Shown here piece after piece: positions 24,060 through 31,867 of a stretch of DNA of 60,156 nt. Made by a program: the position numbers and the translations under genes. The DNA lies in NCBI RefSeq assembly GCF_002160145.1, contig NZ_NFKA01000021.1, forward strand, positions 1-60,156, in the 5' to 3' direction. Position 1 is the first letter of the stretch. The number at the start of each line of letters is the position of its first letter. Source of the stretch: Gemmiger sp. An194 (GTDB taxonomy: Bacteria; Bacillota; Clostridia; Oscillospirales; Ruminococcaceae). Under the pieces are notes generated by a model, which had not been told where the DNA came from, did not search any database, and saw only the letters and a program-made list of their open reading frames with translations.

Positions 24060-26066
24060 ATGCGTATTGCCTTAACCGGCAACCCGAACTCCGGCAAGAC
24101 CACCATGTACAACGCTCTGACTGGGCGAAATGAAAAGGTGGGCAACTGGGCTGGTGTTACGGTAGAAAAGAAGGAACATCCCATTAAGAAAGCGTATTTC
24201 AGCGGTACCGAAGAACTGATTGCGGTGGATCTGCCCGGTGCCTACTCCATGTCACCCTTTACTTCTGAAGAGAGTATTACCAGTTCTTATGTGCGGAACG
24301 AGCATCCGGATGTTATTATCAATATTGTGGATGCCACGAACTTGAGCCGCAGCCTGTTTTTCACGACTCAGCTGCTGGAATTGGGCATCCCCGTGGTGGT
24401 CGCCCTGAACAAGAGCGATATCAATGCAAAAAAGCAGACCGTCATTGATGTAGCGTCTCTCTCCGCCAAACTGGGCTGTCCCGTGGTAGAGACCGTCTCC
24501 ACCGCCGCGGAAGGGCTGAAGGCCGTAGTGGATGCCGCTGTTGCACAAAGCGGTAAAATCCAAAGAGCTCCTTATGTCCAGGGCGACATTGATCTGACTG
24601 ACAAGAAGGTTGTGGAGGAAGCCGACCGTAAGCGTTTCGCGTTTGTCAATTCCCTGGTCTCCCAGGTGGAGAAGCGGAAGGTCCTCACCAAGGACAAGGG
24701 CACGGGGGACGCCATTGACGCCGTGCTGACCAACAAGTTCCTGGGCATTCCCATCTTTGCCGTGGTCATGTTCCTGGTGTTTCAGATCTCGCAGGTCTGG
24801 GTGGGTCCGCTGATTGCGGACACGCTGGTGGCCTGGATCGAGACCTTCCAGGGCTACGTCGGCGAGGTGCTGCTGGCTGACGCCAATCCTCTGCTGACCG
24901 CGCTGCTGGCCGACGGCATCATCGGCGGTGTGGGCGCTGTCGTGGGCTTCCTGCCTCTGGTTATGATCATGTATTTCCTGATCGCGCTGCTGGAGGACTG
25001 CGGCTATATGTCCCGCGTTTCGGTGGTTCTGGACCCCATCTTCAAAAAGGTAGGTCTTTCCGGCAAATCGGTCATTCCCTTTGTTATCGGTACTGGTTGT
25101 GCCATCCCCGGCGTTATGGCCAGCCGTACCATCCGCAACGAGCGTGAGCGCCGTGCTACCGCTATGCTGACTCCTTTCATGCCCTGCGGCGCAAAGATCC
25201 CCGTGATCGCCCTTTTTGCCGGCGCATTCTTTGACGATGCGGGCTGGGTGAGTTTTACCATGTACTTCACCGGCATCGTTCTGATTTTCCTGGGTGCTCT
25301 GCTGGTCAACAAAATTGCCGGTTACAAGAACCGCAAGTCTTTCTTCATCATCGAGCTGCCCGAGTATAAAGTTCCCTCTCTGCTCTTTGCCCTGAAAGCT
25401 ATGTGTGCCCGGGGCTGGGCCTACATCGTAAAGGCCGCCACCATCATTCTGCTGTGCAACACCGCTGTGCAGATCATGCAGACCTTCAACTGGAGCTTCC
25501 AGGTAGCAGAGACCGCTGATAGCTCTATTCTGGCTTCCATTGCCCATCCCTTTGCATACCTGCTGGTGCCCATTGTCGGTGTCCTCAGCTGGCAGCTGGC
25601 TGCCGCGGCCGTCACTGGTTTCATCGCTAAGGAGAACGTGGTTGGTACTCTGGCTGTTTGCTTTGTTGGTCTGGAGAACCTTATCGACACCGATGCTCTG
25701 GAAATGATGGAAGGTGCCGGCGCTGAGGTAGCAGGTGTTATCGCTATTACAAAGGTTGCTGCCTTGGCCTATCTGATGTTCAATCTGTACACGCCTCCCT
25801 GCTTTGCCGCCATTGGTGCCATGAATTCTGAGATGAAGAGCGCCAAGTGGCTTTGGGCTGGCATCGGTCTGCAGCTGGGTACCGGTTATACTGTGGGCTA
25901 TCTCGTATACCAAATCGGTACCCTGATTACCACTGGTTCGGTGGGCGTAGGCTTTATCCCTGGTTTGGTTGCAGTGGTTGCTTTTGCTGCTGTACTGGTT
26001 TATCTGTGCACGAAGACTGAGAAGGACCTGAAGCGTGAATATGCGCTGAGTGGAGCAAATGCGTAA
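24060..26066 (+). CDS. feoB: FeoB ferrous iron transporter
   Basis: A 668-residue Fe(II) permease. The N-terminal G domain has GNPNSGKTT (G1), the switch region NWAGVTVEKKE, DLPGAYSM (G3) and NKSD (G4). A helical spacer follows, then a membrane domain with the conserved Cys motifs LLEDCGYMSR and GTGCAIPGVMASRT, repeated in part as CGAKIPVIALF. The start is the ATG after GAGGAGG, not the longer frame at 24012. It is the main import route for Fe(II) in anaerobes. Confidence 0.96.
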   Translation: MRIALTGNPNSGKTTMYNALTGRNEKVGNWAGVTVEKKEHPIKKAYFSGTEELIAVDLPGAYSMSPFTSEESITSSYVRNEHPDVIINIVDATNLSRSLFFTTQLLELGIPVVVALNKSDINAKKQTVIDVASLSAKLGCPVVETVSTAAEGLKAVVDAAVAQSGKIQRAPYVQGDIDLTDKKVVEEADRKRFAFVNSLVSQVEKRKVLTKDKGTGDAIDAVLTNKFLGIPIFAVVMFLVFQISQVWVGPLIADTLVAWIETFQGYVGEVLLADANPLLTALLADGIIGGVGAVVGFLPLVMIMYFLIALLEDCGYMSRVSVVLDPIFKKVGLSGKSVIPFVIGTGCAIPGVMASRTIRNERERRATAMLTPFMPCGAKIPVIALFAGAFFDDAGWVSFTMYFTGIVLIFLGALLVNKIAGYKNRKSFFIIELPEYKVPSLLFALKAMCARGWAYIVKAATIILLCNTAVQIMQTFNWSFQVAETADSSILASIAHPFAYLLVPIVGVLSWQLAAAAVTGFIAKENVVGTLAVCFVGLENLIDTDALEMMEGAGAEVAGVIAITKVAALAYLMFNLYTPPCFAAIGAMNSEMKSAKWLWAGIGLQLGTGYTVGYLVYQIGTLITTGSVGVGFIPGLVAVVAFAAVLVYLCTKTEKDLKREYALSGANA

Positions 26067-26242
26067 TGATTGATTACATTTTAATCGCAATCATTTTGGT
26101 GATTGTTGCAGCAGCAGCTTTTTATGTTTACAAAGCCAAAAAAAGCGGAAAGAAATGTATTGGGTGTCCGGATGGCTGTTCGGCATGCAATGCAAAAAAG
26201 AATGGTTCCCATTGCAGCTGCGGCGAGCATAAACATAAGTAA
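26066..26242 (+). CDS. FeoB-associated Cys-rich membrane protein
   Basis: A 58-residue protein whose ATG overlaps the feoB stop by one base. One N-terminal membrane helix (residues 3-22) is followed by a short cytoplasmic tail with six cysteines (CIGC, CSAC, CSC) and HKHK. This matches the FeoB-associated Cys-rich family, a FeoC-like partner that may bind iron. It is too short for routine gene finding. Confidence 0.9.
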   Translation: MIDYILIAIILVIVAAAAFYVYKAKKSGKKCIGCPDGCSACNAKKNGSHCSCGEHKHK

Positions 26243-26250
26243 TACAGGAC

Positions 26251-26293
26251 AAAAAGCTGCGGTTCTCCAATAGGGGGAGCCGCAGCTTTTTTT
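26251..26293 (+). terminator. Terminator of feo operon
   Basis: AAAAAGCTGCGGTTCTCC / GGGGGAGCCGCAGCTTTTT (with G-T pairs) around AATA, followed by extra T. Confidence 0.88.
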
Positions 26294-26459
26294 GAAAGAT
26301 CACAACAAAAACTTGAAGGGAAAACATATCTGTATCTTAAATATAAAAAACAAGATTTCGCATCGACAGTTATTTGCTTCAGCGTCACCTTGGACTAACC
26401 GCATGGTTTCCGGTGAATTCTGAGGCTACAAATTAAAGAGCAGAAGGATGGGAGGTTTT

Positions 26460-26825
26460 GTGAAAAGCAAACGTGCCACAGAAGACTATGTAAAAACTAT
26501 TTACCAGCTGTCACAAAAGGGAAAGGTTCGTTGTTGTCAGATAGCTAAATGTTTGTCTGTGTCCCGGCCTACGGCATTGATGTCGATTAGAATTCTTTCG
26601 GAAGAGGGGCTGGTATATCAGGATGACCTCAAAAATATTTATCTGACCGAGAAGGGGATAAAATTGGCGCAAAAAGTGGAGGCCAAGCATCGAGTACTAT
26701 ATGAGTTGTTGGTTATGGTTGGAGTTGATGAAGAAATCGCTTCCAGAGATGCATGCAAAATGGAACATGGGCTTGGAGAAGAGAGTTTTTTGGCTTTGCA
26801 ATCGCTGGTCAGAGATCCTGATTAA
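26460..26825 (+). CDS. Second MntR/DtxR-like regulator
   Basis: A 121-residue winged-helix protein of the DtxR/MntR type (RATEDYVKTIYQLSQKGKVRCCQIAKCLSVSRPTALMSI, then HRVLYELLVMVGVDEEIASRDACKMEHGLGEESFLAL). It is shorter than the family norm but keeps the ligand-like residues. A GTG after GGAGG seems the likely start; an ATG 12 bp earlier is possible. Having two family members in one locus raises the question which of them owns the 6-6-6 boxes. Confidence 0.8.
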   Translation: MKSKRATEDYVKTIYQLSQKGKVRCCQIAKCLSVSRPTALMSIRILSEEGLVYQDDLKNIYLTEKGIKLAQKVEAKHRVLYELLVMVGVDEEIASRDACKMEHGLGEESFLALQSLVRDPD

Positions 26826-26867
26826 GTGACTGAGTGTTTTGCACTTATTTGGAAATGAGGACGGGGT

Positions 26868-27788
26868 ATGTTAATTGAATGTCTGAAGAAGGATATACAG
26901 GCAAGTGCAGTCCGGCTCGATGATATACCAGGGATTTACATCTGTCGGTTTAAAGGGGCGGGAGTATCCGATAAAATTGTACTCCCTTTTCCTATGGAGA
27001 AAACTCCAAGGCTTGTTGAAGCTCTCTTTTGCACTGAAGGCGAAATCATCATACAGCGTGCGAACGATATTCCGTACAGGGCGGTAAAAGGAAATGTTCT
27101 GCTTTTGACTAATATGACAGAGTATACTTCGATCAATATCAGCAAAAACATGCAAGGAATTCTGGTAGCAATCGATAACTGCCGAATTAGCAAACAATTT
27201 TTTTCTCTCTGCGATATTTTAAAATTAGACCTGGAACAATTAAAATCTGAAATGAGGGAGTGGCCTGAGAGTATAATAATCGTTAACAATAGCTGGACAC
27301 AGTCACTGTTTGAGCTTTTGAATTTAATGACTGAGGAAGCGGCCGGAAAGTATTGCTTTTTAAAATCTTTGGAACTTCTGTATGTTATGTCTGCAAGGAG
27401 TTGCGGAGAAAGCAGTAATGATCGGGCTGAAGAAAGTAGATGTATGTGCCGAATTGTATTGGATGCCAAACGATATATGGAGGAGCACTTATCTGAGAAG
27501 ATTACCATAATTCAATTAAGCAGAATACTTTCTGTTTCGCCTACCTATTTGAAAGCGGAATTTCGTCGCATACATGGAATGTCTATTCACCGCTGGCTGA
27601 TAGAATTACGTATGCAAAGAGCCGAAGAATTGATTTGCTGTACGGATCAGCCTATTTACCAAATTGCACAGGAAGTCGGATACGAGGGGATGAGTCAATT
27701 CAGTGCGGCTTTTAAAAAACATTATGGTGTTACGCCGGGACAATTTAAAAAAATGTCAAAAACCATAACAAGGTGTCCGTTTCAATAA
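26868..27788 (+). CDS. AraC-family transcriptional regulator
   Basis: A 306-residue activator. The N-terminal cupin-like sensing domain has a weak sequence. The C-terminal double helix-turn-helix is clear (residues about 205-300: ITIIQLSRILSVSPTYLKAEFRRIHGMSIHRW and IYQIAQEVGYEGMSQFSAAFKKHYGVTPGQFKK). It lies between the second DtxR-like gene and the P-type ATPase operon, whose promoter overlaps this gene's stop, so it probably controls that operon. Confidence 0.9.
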   Translation: MLIECLKKDIQASAVRLDDIPGIYICRFKGAGVSDKIVLPFPMEKTPRLVEALFCTEGEIIIQRANDIPYRAVKGNVLLLTNMTEYTSINISKNMQGILVAIDNCRISKQFFSLCDILKLDLEQLKSEMREWPESIIIVNNSWTQSLFELLNLMTEEAAGKYCFLKSLELLYVMSARSCGESSNDRAEESRCMCRIVLDAKRYMEEHLSEKITIIQLSRILSVSPTYLKAEFRRIHGMSIHRWLIELRMQRAEELICCTDQPIYQIAQEVGYEGMSQFSAAFKKHYGVTPGQFKKMSKTITRCPFQ

Positions 27789-27816
27789 TGACAGGCAGAG
27801 AAGGCCCATGTATAAT
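27788..27816 (+). promoter_or_regulatory. Promoter of the P-type ATPase operon
   Basis: ATGACA and TATAAT with a 17-bp spacer, starting at the last base of the AraC stop codon. Confidence 0.7.
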
Positions 27817-27860
27817 AATTGGACACTCAACACCATCTTGATGCAAAAGGAGTGATCGCG

Positions 27861-27941
27861 GTGAAACAACATCGTTTCTGGGCCTGGGGTGCAGTAATCT
27901 GCATGATCATGGTCATGGTCACGGGCTATAAGCGGAAATAA
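27861..27941 (+). CDS. 26-residue membrane micro-protein
   Basis: GTG start with AAAGGAG 8 nt upstream. It encodes a peptide with one hydrophobic helix (WAWGAVICMIMVMVTGY) and basic ends. Placement 18 bp before the DUF6110 gene and the strong ribosome site argue that it is translated. Probably an accessory peptide of the P-type ATPase; I know similar short peptides beside DUF6110 genes but cannot name a family with confidence. Confidence 0.65.
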   Translation: MKQHRFWAWGAVICMIMVMVTGYKRK

Positions 27942-27959
27942 TAGAAAGGAAGAATTAAA

Positions 27960-28232
27960 ATGGGGATGTATTCTAAACTGGCTTGCTTTGTGGGCGGTGC
28001 TCTGTTTGGCTCTTTTGGAGTCAAACTTCTGGCAAGCAAAGATGCAAAAAACGTATATGTGCATGCAACTGCTGCAGGATTGCGCATGAAAGATTCCGTG
28101 ATGGAAACGGTTACCAATGTGCAGGAGAATGCAGCCGACATTCTTGCCTCTGCCAAAGATCTCAATGAAGAACGCGCCGCTAAGGAAGCTGAAGAGAATG
28201 CAGCAGCCAAAGTGGAAGACGTGGAAGCCTGA
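27960..28232 (+). CDS. DUF6110-like small protein
   Basis: A 90-residue protein: an N-terminal glycine-rich hydrophobic helix (ACFVGGALFGSFGVKLLAS), the conserved-looking stretch DAKNVYVHATAAGLRMKDSVM, and an acidic amphipathic tail (AKDLNEERAAKEAEENAA). The pattern fits a small family found directly upstream of heavy-metal P-type ATPases in Clostridia. Its role is unknown; a metal-donor or regulatory subunit is conceivable. Confidence 0.75.
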   Translation: MGMYSKLACFVGGALFGSFGVKLLASKDAKNVYVHATAAGLRMKDSVMETVTNVQENAADILASAKDLNEERAAKEAEENAAAKVEDVEA

Positions 28233-28242
28233 CATCAGCAGA

Positions 28243-28272
28243 GGGAGCCGCCCCCACGCGGCTCCCTTTTTT
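28243..28272 (+). terminator. Intra-operon terminator or attenuator
   Basis: GGGAGCCGC-CCCCAC-GCGGCTCCC and T6 lie between the DUF6110 and ATPase genes. Partial termination would make the small proteins more abundant than the pump. Confidence 0.85.
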
Positions 28273-28290
28273 CATGAAGGAGGATAACTC

Positions 28291-30402
28291 ATGAATGCAA
28301 CAATCTTGCACGAGAGTCGTGGCCGAATCCGTATCAGACTACAGCAAAGGCGAATGACTCTGGAACAGGCAGATCAGTTGGAAGCCTGGCTGCAGAGTAG
28401 GGGCTGGGCAAAGAGGATCACTGTCCATGAACGCACCTGCTCTGTAATTGCGTATTATAGTGGAGACAGGCAGACGGTTTTGGACGATATTCGTCGTTTT
28501 TCCTGGAAAGATGCAGAAAAGAGTGTAAGTTTGCCAGTTCACAGCAGTCGTGCCTTGAACCGGGAATTTGAAGAAAAATTAGTGGGCAAAATTGTGATGA
28601 AGGCAGCCTGCACGTTGTTTTTGCCGTCCCCATTACGAATTGCTCGAATTCTCTGGCATATGATTCCTTTTGTGCGACGTGGTTTGCGCTGCCTATTACA
28701 GCGGCGAGTCAAAGTGGATTTATTGGATGCTCTGTCGATTTCGATTTCTGCTTTCCGAGGAGATTTTGGTACTGCCGGAGCAGTGATGTTCCTGCTTGAA
28801 GTGGGAGAGTTGCTCGAGGAATGGACCCGAAAAAAATCCATGGAGGATCTGGCCCGATGTATGTCACTCAATGTTGATCGGGTTTGGCTTCGTACGGCGC
28901 AGGGAGAAGTACTGGTTCCGGTGTCCCAAGTGCAGCCGGGAGATGCAATCGTTGTGCGTGCAGGTAGCGTCATCCCTATGGACGGTATTGTTCTGGAAGG
29001 GGAAGCAACTGTTAATCAGGCTTCGCTTACCGGAGAGTCCATACCGGTTGCCAAACGAGCCGAGAGTGCTGTTTATGCGGGCACTGTGGTGGAGGAAGGC
29101 GAATGCGTTCTGGAAGTAAAACAAGCATCCGGACAAAGCCGTTACGATCAGATCGTGCATATGATTGAGCAATCCGAGCAGATGAAATCGGCAGCTGAAA
29201 GCAAGGCAACTCATCTGGCGGATAAGTTGGTCCCGTATACTTTTTTCGGCAGCCTGTTGAGTTTTGCCTTAACGCGCAATGTAGCACGTGCCTTGTCGGT
29301 TTTGATGGTGGACTTTTCCTGTGCGCTAAAGCTGGCAATGCCTTTGGCGGTTCTCTCTGCTATGCGAGAGGCTGGCAAAGCTCATGTTACAGTTAAGGGA
29401 GGAAAATTCCTGGAGGCGGTTGCTGCAGCAGATACCATCATTTTCGATAAAACGGGCACGCTCACTCATGCTTGTCCCCGGGTAGCGAAGGTTATTCCCT
29501 TTGGAGGGAATAACGAAAATGAAATGCTTCGCCTTGCTGCCTGTCTGGAAGAGCATTTCCCGCATTCCATGGCGAACGCGGTAGTGGAAGAAGCAAAGCG
29601 ACAGGGCTTGACCCATGAGGAATTTCATTCGAAAGTAGAATATCTGGTGGCTCACGGCATTGTGAGTACAGTGGATGGTAAGCGTGTATTGATCGGCAGT
29701 GCACATTTTGTTTTTGAAGATGAGGGATGCAAAATTCCGGAAGGGGAGCAGGAACGATTTGCGATGCTTCCAGAAGAATACTCTCATCTGTTCCTGGCAG
29801 TAGGAGGGCAACTGGCGGCTGTACTATGTATCTCGGATCCCCTGCGAGAAGAGGCTGCCGATGTACTCCGTGTACTGCGAAATATGGGTGTCAAGCAAAC
29901 GGTGATGCTTACTGGCGATAGCCAGCGTACAGCGGCTGCAATAGCAGCTCAGTTAGGTGTGGACGAGTTCAGAGCAGAGGTATTGCCTGCAGATAAGGCT
30001 GAGTTTGTCGCACGCTTGCGCAAAGAAGGACATACGGTTTTAATGGTAGGGGATGGAATCAATGATTCTCCCGCGCTTTCCGAGGCGGATGCAGGAATTG
30101 CCATCAGCGATGGTGCGGCATTAGCCCGAGAAATTGCAGATATTACCATCGCTGCTGATAGTCTTTGGGAGCTGGTAGAGCTGCGTCATGTTGCGATGGA
30201 GCTGATGCGGCGGATACATTCTAACTATCGTTTTGTGATTGGATTTAATGGCGCACTTATTGCATTGGGGGTAATGGGCATTTTGCCGCCAGCGACTTCC
30301 GCTACGTTACATAATTTGTCCACATTGGGTGTAAGTTTGAGAAGCATGAGTCCATTGCCGAAAGTACAGAAAAATGTGGATACAATCATAAGTGGCGGTT
30401 AA
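28291..30402 (+). CDS. Heavy-metal P1B-type ATPase with atypical metal-site motif
   Basis: A 703-residue membrane pump. The N-terminal HMA-like domain lacks CxxC. The actuator loop has LTGESIPVAK, the phosphorylation site is DKTGT (Asp386), and the hinge is GDGINDSPALSEADAGIAI. In the helix before the phosphorylation domain, where transition-metal pumps carry CPC, CPH or SPC, this one reads DFSCALKLAMP (Ser343-Cys344-Ala345). The metal therefore cannot be assigned by analogy; iron, manganese or zinc efflux are options, and the iron-rich surroundings favour iron. GGAGG before the ATG. Confidence 0.9.
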   Translation: MNATILHESRGRIRIRLQQRRMTLEQADQLEAWLQSRGWAKRITVHERTCSVIAYYSGDRQTVLDDIRRFSWKDAEKSVSLPVHSSRALNREFEEKLVGKIVMKAACTLFLPSPLRIARILWHMIPFVRRGLRCLLQRRVKVDLLDALSISISAFRGDFGTAGAVMFLLEVGELLEEWTRKKSMEDLARCMSLNVDRVWLRTAQGEVLVPVSQVQPGDAIVVRAGSVIPMDGIVLEGEATVNQASLTGESIPVAKRAESAVYAGTVVEEGECVLEVKQASGQSRYDQIVHMIEQSEQMKSAAESKATHLADKLVPYTFFGSLLSFALTRNVARALSVLMVDFSCALKLAMPLAVLSAMREAGKAHVTVKGGKFLEAVAAADTIIFDKTGTLTHACPRVAKVIPFGGNNENEMLRLAACLEEHFPHSMANAVVEEAKRQGLTHEEFHSKVEYLVAHGIVSTVDGKRVLIGSAHFVFEDEGCKIPEGEQERFAMLPEEYSHLFLAVGGQLAAVLCISDPLREEAADVLRVLRNMGVKQTVMLTGDSQRTAAAIAAQLGVDEFRAEVLPADKAEFVARLRKEGHTVLMVGDGINDSPALSEADAGIAISDGAALAREIADITIAADSLWELVELRHVAMELMRRIHSNYRFVIGFNGALIALGVMGILPPATSATLHNLSTLGVSLRSMSPLPKVQKNVDTIISGG

Positions 30403-30446
30403 TATGAAGGCTGTGGACACAGGCGATATCTGCGATATCAAACCAT

Positions 30447-30475
30447 TCGACAGGCTTTCGCGTGTATGATATAGT
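30447..30475 (+). promoter_or_regulatory. Promoter of the second alpha/beta hydrolase
   Basis: TCGACA and TATAGT with a 17-bp spacer, 35 bp upstream of the start codon. Confidence 0.6.
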
Positions 30476-30509
30476 AAGAGCAGAACAACGCTGAAGGTGT
30501 GGTGACAAA

Positions 30510-31307
30510 ATGAGCGTAACAGAGATAAAACTCACTTTGGACGATACATATATGAATGTGATTCATTTTGGCAGCGGAAGTGAAACGGTAATTATCATAT
30601 CGGGAGTCAGTCTGACTGGCCTGGAAGGTCAGGGGGAAGCAGTAGCCGAGGCATATCAGCTGTTTTCGGCGCAATATTCTGTCTACCTGTTCGAGCGCAA
30701 GAAGACCCTGAAGGAGGGGTATCACGTTGAAGATATGGCAGAGGATGTTTCCCGGGCAATGGAGCTGCTCCATTTGGATTCTGCATATGTTTACGGCGTT
30801 TCACAGGGAGGGATGATCGCGCAGGTCCTTGAGATCAGACATCCTGAAAAGGTGAAGAAGCTGGTGCTGTGTTCTACCATGAGCAGACCCACAAAAACCA
30901 TGGAAAGGGTAGCGAAAACCTGGCTGGAGCTGGCCGGTAAGCAGGATGTGGTGGCACTGAATCGAAACTTTTTTCAGGTTGTGTACTCCACGTCTTTTCT
31001 GGAAAGTGTAAAAAGTCTTCTCCCTTCACTGGAAAAGGCCGGAAGTGCGGAGGATTGCGCCCGTTTCTGTATTCTGGTGAAGGCTCTTTTGCATTTTGAT
31101 GTGTACGAACAATTGGGGCAAATCAAATGTCCTGTACTGGTGCTTGGAGATAAAAAAGACCGGACAATAGGAGTAGAGGGCTCTTACGAAATCATGGAAA
31201 AGTTGGGCTGTCCCAGTTATATCTACGACCAATATAGTCATGCCGTATACGATGAAGCCCCGGATATAAAGAGAAAAATCATCCAGTTTTTGAGTGACTC
31301 TCTTTGA
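30510..31307 (+). CDS. Alpha/beta hydrolase
   Basis: A 265-residue hydrolase with the nucleophile elbow YGVSQGG (Ser near residue 96), LVLCSTMSRPT after it, the acid region VLVLGDKKDRTIG and a C-terminal His in YSHAVYDEAP. Stand-alone unit with its own promoter and terminator. Substrate unknown. Confidence 0.87.
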   Translation: MSVTEIKLTLDDTYMNVIHFGSGSETVIIISGVSLTGLEGQGEAVAEAYQLFSAQYSVYLFERKKTLKEGYHVEDMAEDVSRAMELLHLDSAYVYGVSQGGMIAQVLEIRHPEKVKKLVLCSTMSRPTKTMERVAKTWLELAGKQDVVALNRNFFQVVYSTSFLESVKSLLPSLEKAGSAEDCARFCILVKALLHFDVYEQLGQIKCPVLVLGDKKDRTIGVEGSYEIMEKLGCPSYIYDQYSHAVYDEAPDIKRKIIQFLSDSL

Positions 31308-31311
31308 ACAA

Positions 31312-31345
31312 ACAGGGTGGTTCCTACCAAAGGAACCACCCTGTT
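31312..31345. terminator. Terminator of the second hydrolase gene
   Basis: ACAGGGTGGTTCC / GGAACCACCCTGT around a 7-nt loop, just after the stop. No long T-run, but the stem is perfect. Confidence 0.75.
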
Positions 31346-31402
31346 CACGTTTGCAATGCACGATTCTGCCTTAAGAAATCAATAAGTTTCTGAAAATGAA
31401 AA

Positions 31403-31660
31403 TCAAATGAAGAAATTCAATTTAGCAAGTGCGATATTTAAGAAAAAAGCAGCGGTTGCCAATAAACACACAAGTGCGATGGGCATTCCCCACAGGGCAG
31501 CAGCCCAGAACACCAAAGGATGTTTCGCGGAATAAGCAGAGAGTCCTTCTGTGAAAGAAGAAAACAGGAGGCTTTGAGAAGAAAATACGGTATGCGTTGT
31601 AAGCTGGCTTTCCTGCGTTGGATCAATTCTTTCTGCCGCAATATGGCTTGATTGCATCAT
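31403..31660 (-). CDS. Small membrane protein divergent from kdpD
   Basis: An 85-residue protein: a polar N-terminal half, then one long or two short membrane helices (PLVFWAAALWGMPIALVCLLATAAFFL). The second of two adjacent ATGs pairs with GAAAGAGGTG upstream; a frame starting 57 bp earlier is less likely. Its promoter has a candidate KdpE site at the same 45-nt distance as at kdpF, which suggests it is made together with the Kdp pump, perhaps as a regulatory or assembly peptide. Confidence 0.6.
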   Translation of the reverse strand: MMQSSHIAAERIDPTQESQLTTHTVFSSQSLLFSSFTEGLSAYSAKHPLVFWAAALWGMPIALVCLLATAAFFLNIALAKLNFFI

Positions 31661-31696
31661 AATAGCTGCACCTCTTTCGACGCTTTTCATGGTCAT

Positions 31697-31764
31697 ACTA
31701 TAGCACATAGAGGTCAAAGAAGCCGTTAGGAAACTTTTTGGCTTGCTAAGATTTTGTTAAGACG
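31697..31764 (-). promoter_or_regulatory. Candidate KdpE-activated promoter of the small membrane gene
   Basis: On the minus strand CGTCTTAACAAAATCTT (31748-31764) is followed 45 nt later by a -10 TATAGT (31697-31702), with no good -35. The 17-mer matches the one before kdpF in 15 of 17 positions at identical spacing. Confidence 0.6.
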
Positions 31765-31867
31765 GTTATCTTAATGGAATCTTAATGCGCTGATGAGCCT
31801 TCTTTACATTATTTCAAGGCAGAGTATGGTACAATAAAGACAAAAATGAGAAGCGGGCGATGGAAGA

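Noticed and set aside
24252-26090. Long open frame (612 codons) antisense to feoB
   Set aside because: Shadow of feoB; His/Gln-rich nonsense composition, no start signal, and a clear transporter on the other strand.
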